Shown in pieces: positions 62,311 to 64,000 of a stretch of 64,000 bases of DNA. Under the pieces are notes generated by a model. It made no database searches. It was not told the origin of the DNA and was given only the letters and a program-made list of their open reading frames with translations. Each line of letters opens with the position of its first letter. Position 1 is the stretch's first letter. The stretch covers positions 124,001 through 188,000 of the forward strand of contig QPMI01000043.1 in assembly GCA_004431415.1 (NCBI GenBank). The letters run 5' to 3'. This DNA is from Cyanophora paradoxa (Eukaryota > Glaucocystophyceae > Cyanophorales > Cyanophoraceae). The position numbers and the translations under genes were made by a program.

Positions 62311-64000
62311 ATGAGCTTCAATTACCCACCAAATCTAGAAACCATTCAAGATGATAATGCAAGCAGCACCAAGCATGTGAACTTTGATAATATTAAAGTA
62401 AAGGGTTCAGTTCAATTGACACAGCTTGATAATTCATCAAAGACTCAATCAAGGGAGCATGCTTTATCTGTGAATCAACCGATCCAGATAAAGAGGATGT
62501 CAGTGTAGCCTTTAGTTTGGGTAATGTGAAAGCAAACCAAGTGGCAGAGATCAAAGCAACAAGAGGAGACCTAGGAAACTAAAACAGTGGCACTCACCCA
62601 GATATACCTTCCAGGTTCGATAGTGGTCGATTGATTTTCAATGTTCAAGATGAGCAGGCAAACAGAACACAGCTTTGCGAATTTACAATGAGGGCAGCAC
62701 TGCAAAAGCTGAGGTCCCCAAGTATTGCAAGTGGGTCCCATTGCCAACACAAATCAGGTCTCCTACACAAATATGTATACCCAAGGATATTACATATGAC
62801 TTTGCGAGGAATGAGCCTTTTGGGTTTTTTACTCCAAAAGATGTCCATCAAAAAAAGCATCAATTACAACACAGTAGCCCAGTCAACCGTAGCAATCCAT
62901 TTACATCCTGATTTAGTCGAAATGGATAGGCACCTTTTGCCTTTGTATAGCAATGTGAAAGACCTTGGAATTCGAACCAGGCAATGGCGAAATATCCATG
63001 GCAGCAATGTGTATGCAAATGGGAGAAACTTGTAGTGAGAAAACTCTAAGGAAATCATTGAGCATTATGGTCCCAATGGACCAACAGTGTCCCATTCCCT
63101 ATTCCATTTCCAAATGGACCCCCGATTTAACACCAAAGAAGCAGCCTGGAAGAGAATACACAGCAACTGAAGATGTAGCCTTTGGGCAGCATATTGTTAG
63201 TTGGGAGCAAGTTCGCAATAAACCTATAATTGAACCAGAAAGCAAATAGATGAGCAGTATTTACCTCCTGAAGTCGATATATTAGAGCTTGATGAATATC
63301 AATTCGTTCCAGATGAGGAAGAATATTTACCAGATGGTTTTGACCCACAAGAATATGAATATGATCAGTTTGACCCCAATGAGGAGGAGATACTACCAGA
63401 TGGCTTAGATCCACAAGAGTTTGAGTATGAGCAGAACTATGAACCTGATGAGGAGTATTTGCCAGATGGGCATGATCCACCAGCTGTTGATTATGAGCAA
63501 CCTTATGAACCCCATGAGGAATTGTTACCAGATGGATTTCGACCTGAGATCTGGGAGTTCTTTCCTGATTATGAACAAATTAATAATAAACCTGCAAAGT
63601 ATCCCCCAGAGGATCACAATCATGATTGGGATGAGATCTTAGGCAAACCTCAAAAGTATCCACCAGAGGATCACAGGCATGATTGGGGAGAAATTGATGG
63701 GATACCTACTGAGTTCCCACCAAGCAAACATGAACATACTTGGGATGAGATCAATGACCAACCAGAATTCGCAAAGGTAGAGCCTCTTGATAACTTGGGG
63801 TTTCTCTTTATAGACTTGTAATGTGAAAGAATCTTTTTGAATGAACACTATGTTCATGTGAATGGGACACTTGCAAATTCAGCTATGAGAGGACCACTTC
63901 ATATTAGGACATTACCAGGCTCTTTGAAACCCACCACCAACCAGGAGCAACCATACCAAATATCTTTGTGTCAAGCTACATGGAGGCTGACATTCCCACA
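62311..64000 (+). pseudogene. Giant fibre gene, 5' part (Element 2, many indels, runs out of window)
   Basis: It starts at the same MSFNYPPNLETIQDDNASS as Element 1's fibre and covers its first ~570 residues. Frames are broken repeatedly between 62,415 and 63,240, in frame across the acidic LPDG repeats (about 63,245-63,800), then broken again near 63,790-63,830 and 63,926. Confidence 0.75.

Larger units (their letters stand above)
44179..64000. mobile_element. Element 2: related integrated Polinton-like virus, right part outside window
   Basis: It has the same gene order and orientation as Element 1 from integrase to fibre, with near-identical integrase and polymerase. It has a different replication module, diverged ATPase and nuclease bodies, a different outer TIR, and about 830 bp of extra sequence between TIR and integrase. 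Its right end is not in the window, so the right TIR and target duplication cannot be checked. Confidence 0.93.

Overview
The window is nuclear DNA of a GC-rich, intron-containing and very probably photosynthetic eukaryote (a microalga or similar protist). It carries two related Polinton/Polinton-like-virus (PLV) integrants. The host assignment rests on the very GC-rich 3' end of a GET3/ArsA-type ATPase gene at the left edge (resembling plastid-type homologues), GT-AG introns in a class-III aminotransferase-like gene near 43.4 kb, and abundant satellites, microsatellites and dispersed repeats. No bacterial operon structure or rRNA was seen.

Layout. 1-11,060 is host DNA: the GET3-like gene end, a 249-bp tandem repeat, a ~3.6-kb array of a 142-bp GC-rich satellite, several degenerate repeats, two doubtful coding fragments and a 220-bp TA microsatellite. 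11,067-39,981 is Element 1, a complete 28,915-bp integrant with 1,109-bp terminal inverted repeats (TIRs), flanked by a perfect 6-bp target-site duplication, CATACA. 39,988-44,178 is host DNA with a tRNA-like remnant and exons of a probable class-III aminotransferase gene. 44,179 to the window end is Element 2, a related integrant in the same orientation, cut by the window inside its fibre gene.

Gene content of Element 1. An integrase/DNA-polymerase block on the minus strand (RVE-type integrase, protein-primed family-B polymerase) is followed by a replication block on the plus strand (zinc-finger protein, primase-polymerase/SF3 helicase, small proteins). Next is a morphogenesis block on the minus strand (small AT-hook-like protein, two unknowns, FtsK/HerA packaging ATPase, zinc-ribbon nuclease, major capsid, minor capsid) and a divergent minor-capsid/penton-type protein. 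After it come a patatin-like phospholipase fused to a discoidin-like domain, a 2,188-residue phage-like fibre ending in an S74 auto-processing chaperone, two paralogous proteins probably linked to the fibre, a stand-alone zinc ribbon, and an S-adenosylmethionine decarboxylase homologue with an in-frame stop. I recognised no adenain-like maturation protease.

Comparison of the two elements is the most informative part. Integrase, polymerase and most virion genes are nearly identical, but the replication module is replaced wholesale (primpol-SF3 in Element 1, a different primase-SF3 in Element 2). Each element also carries, just 3' of its own helicase-primase gene, an internal copy of an inverted repeat present in its TIRs, and the repeat family differs with the helicase type. 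I read this as a possible exchangeable helicase-plus-origin cassette. Each TIR also begins with a 28-bp sequence repeated in inverted orientation a short way inside.

Frameshifts in the large virus genes of both elements that I could align are mostly single-base losses in short G/C runs. From about 58.4 kb to the window end Element 2 shows very frequent single-base indels, so poor consensus quality is at least as likely as true decay.
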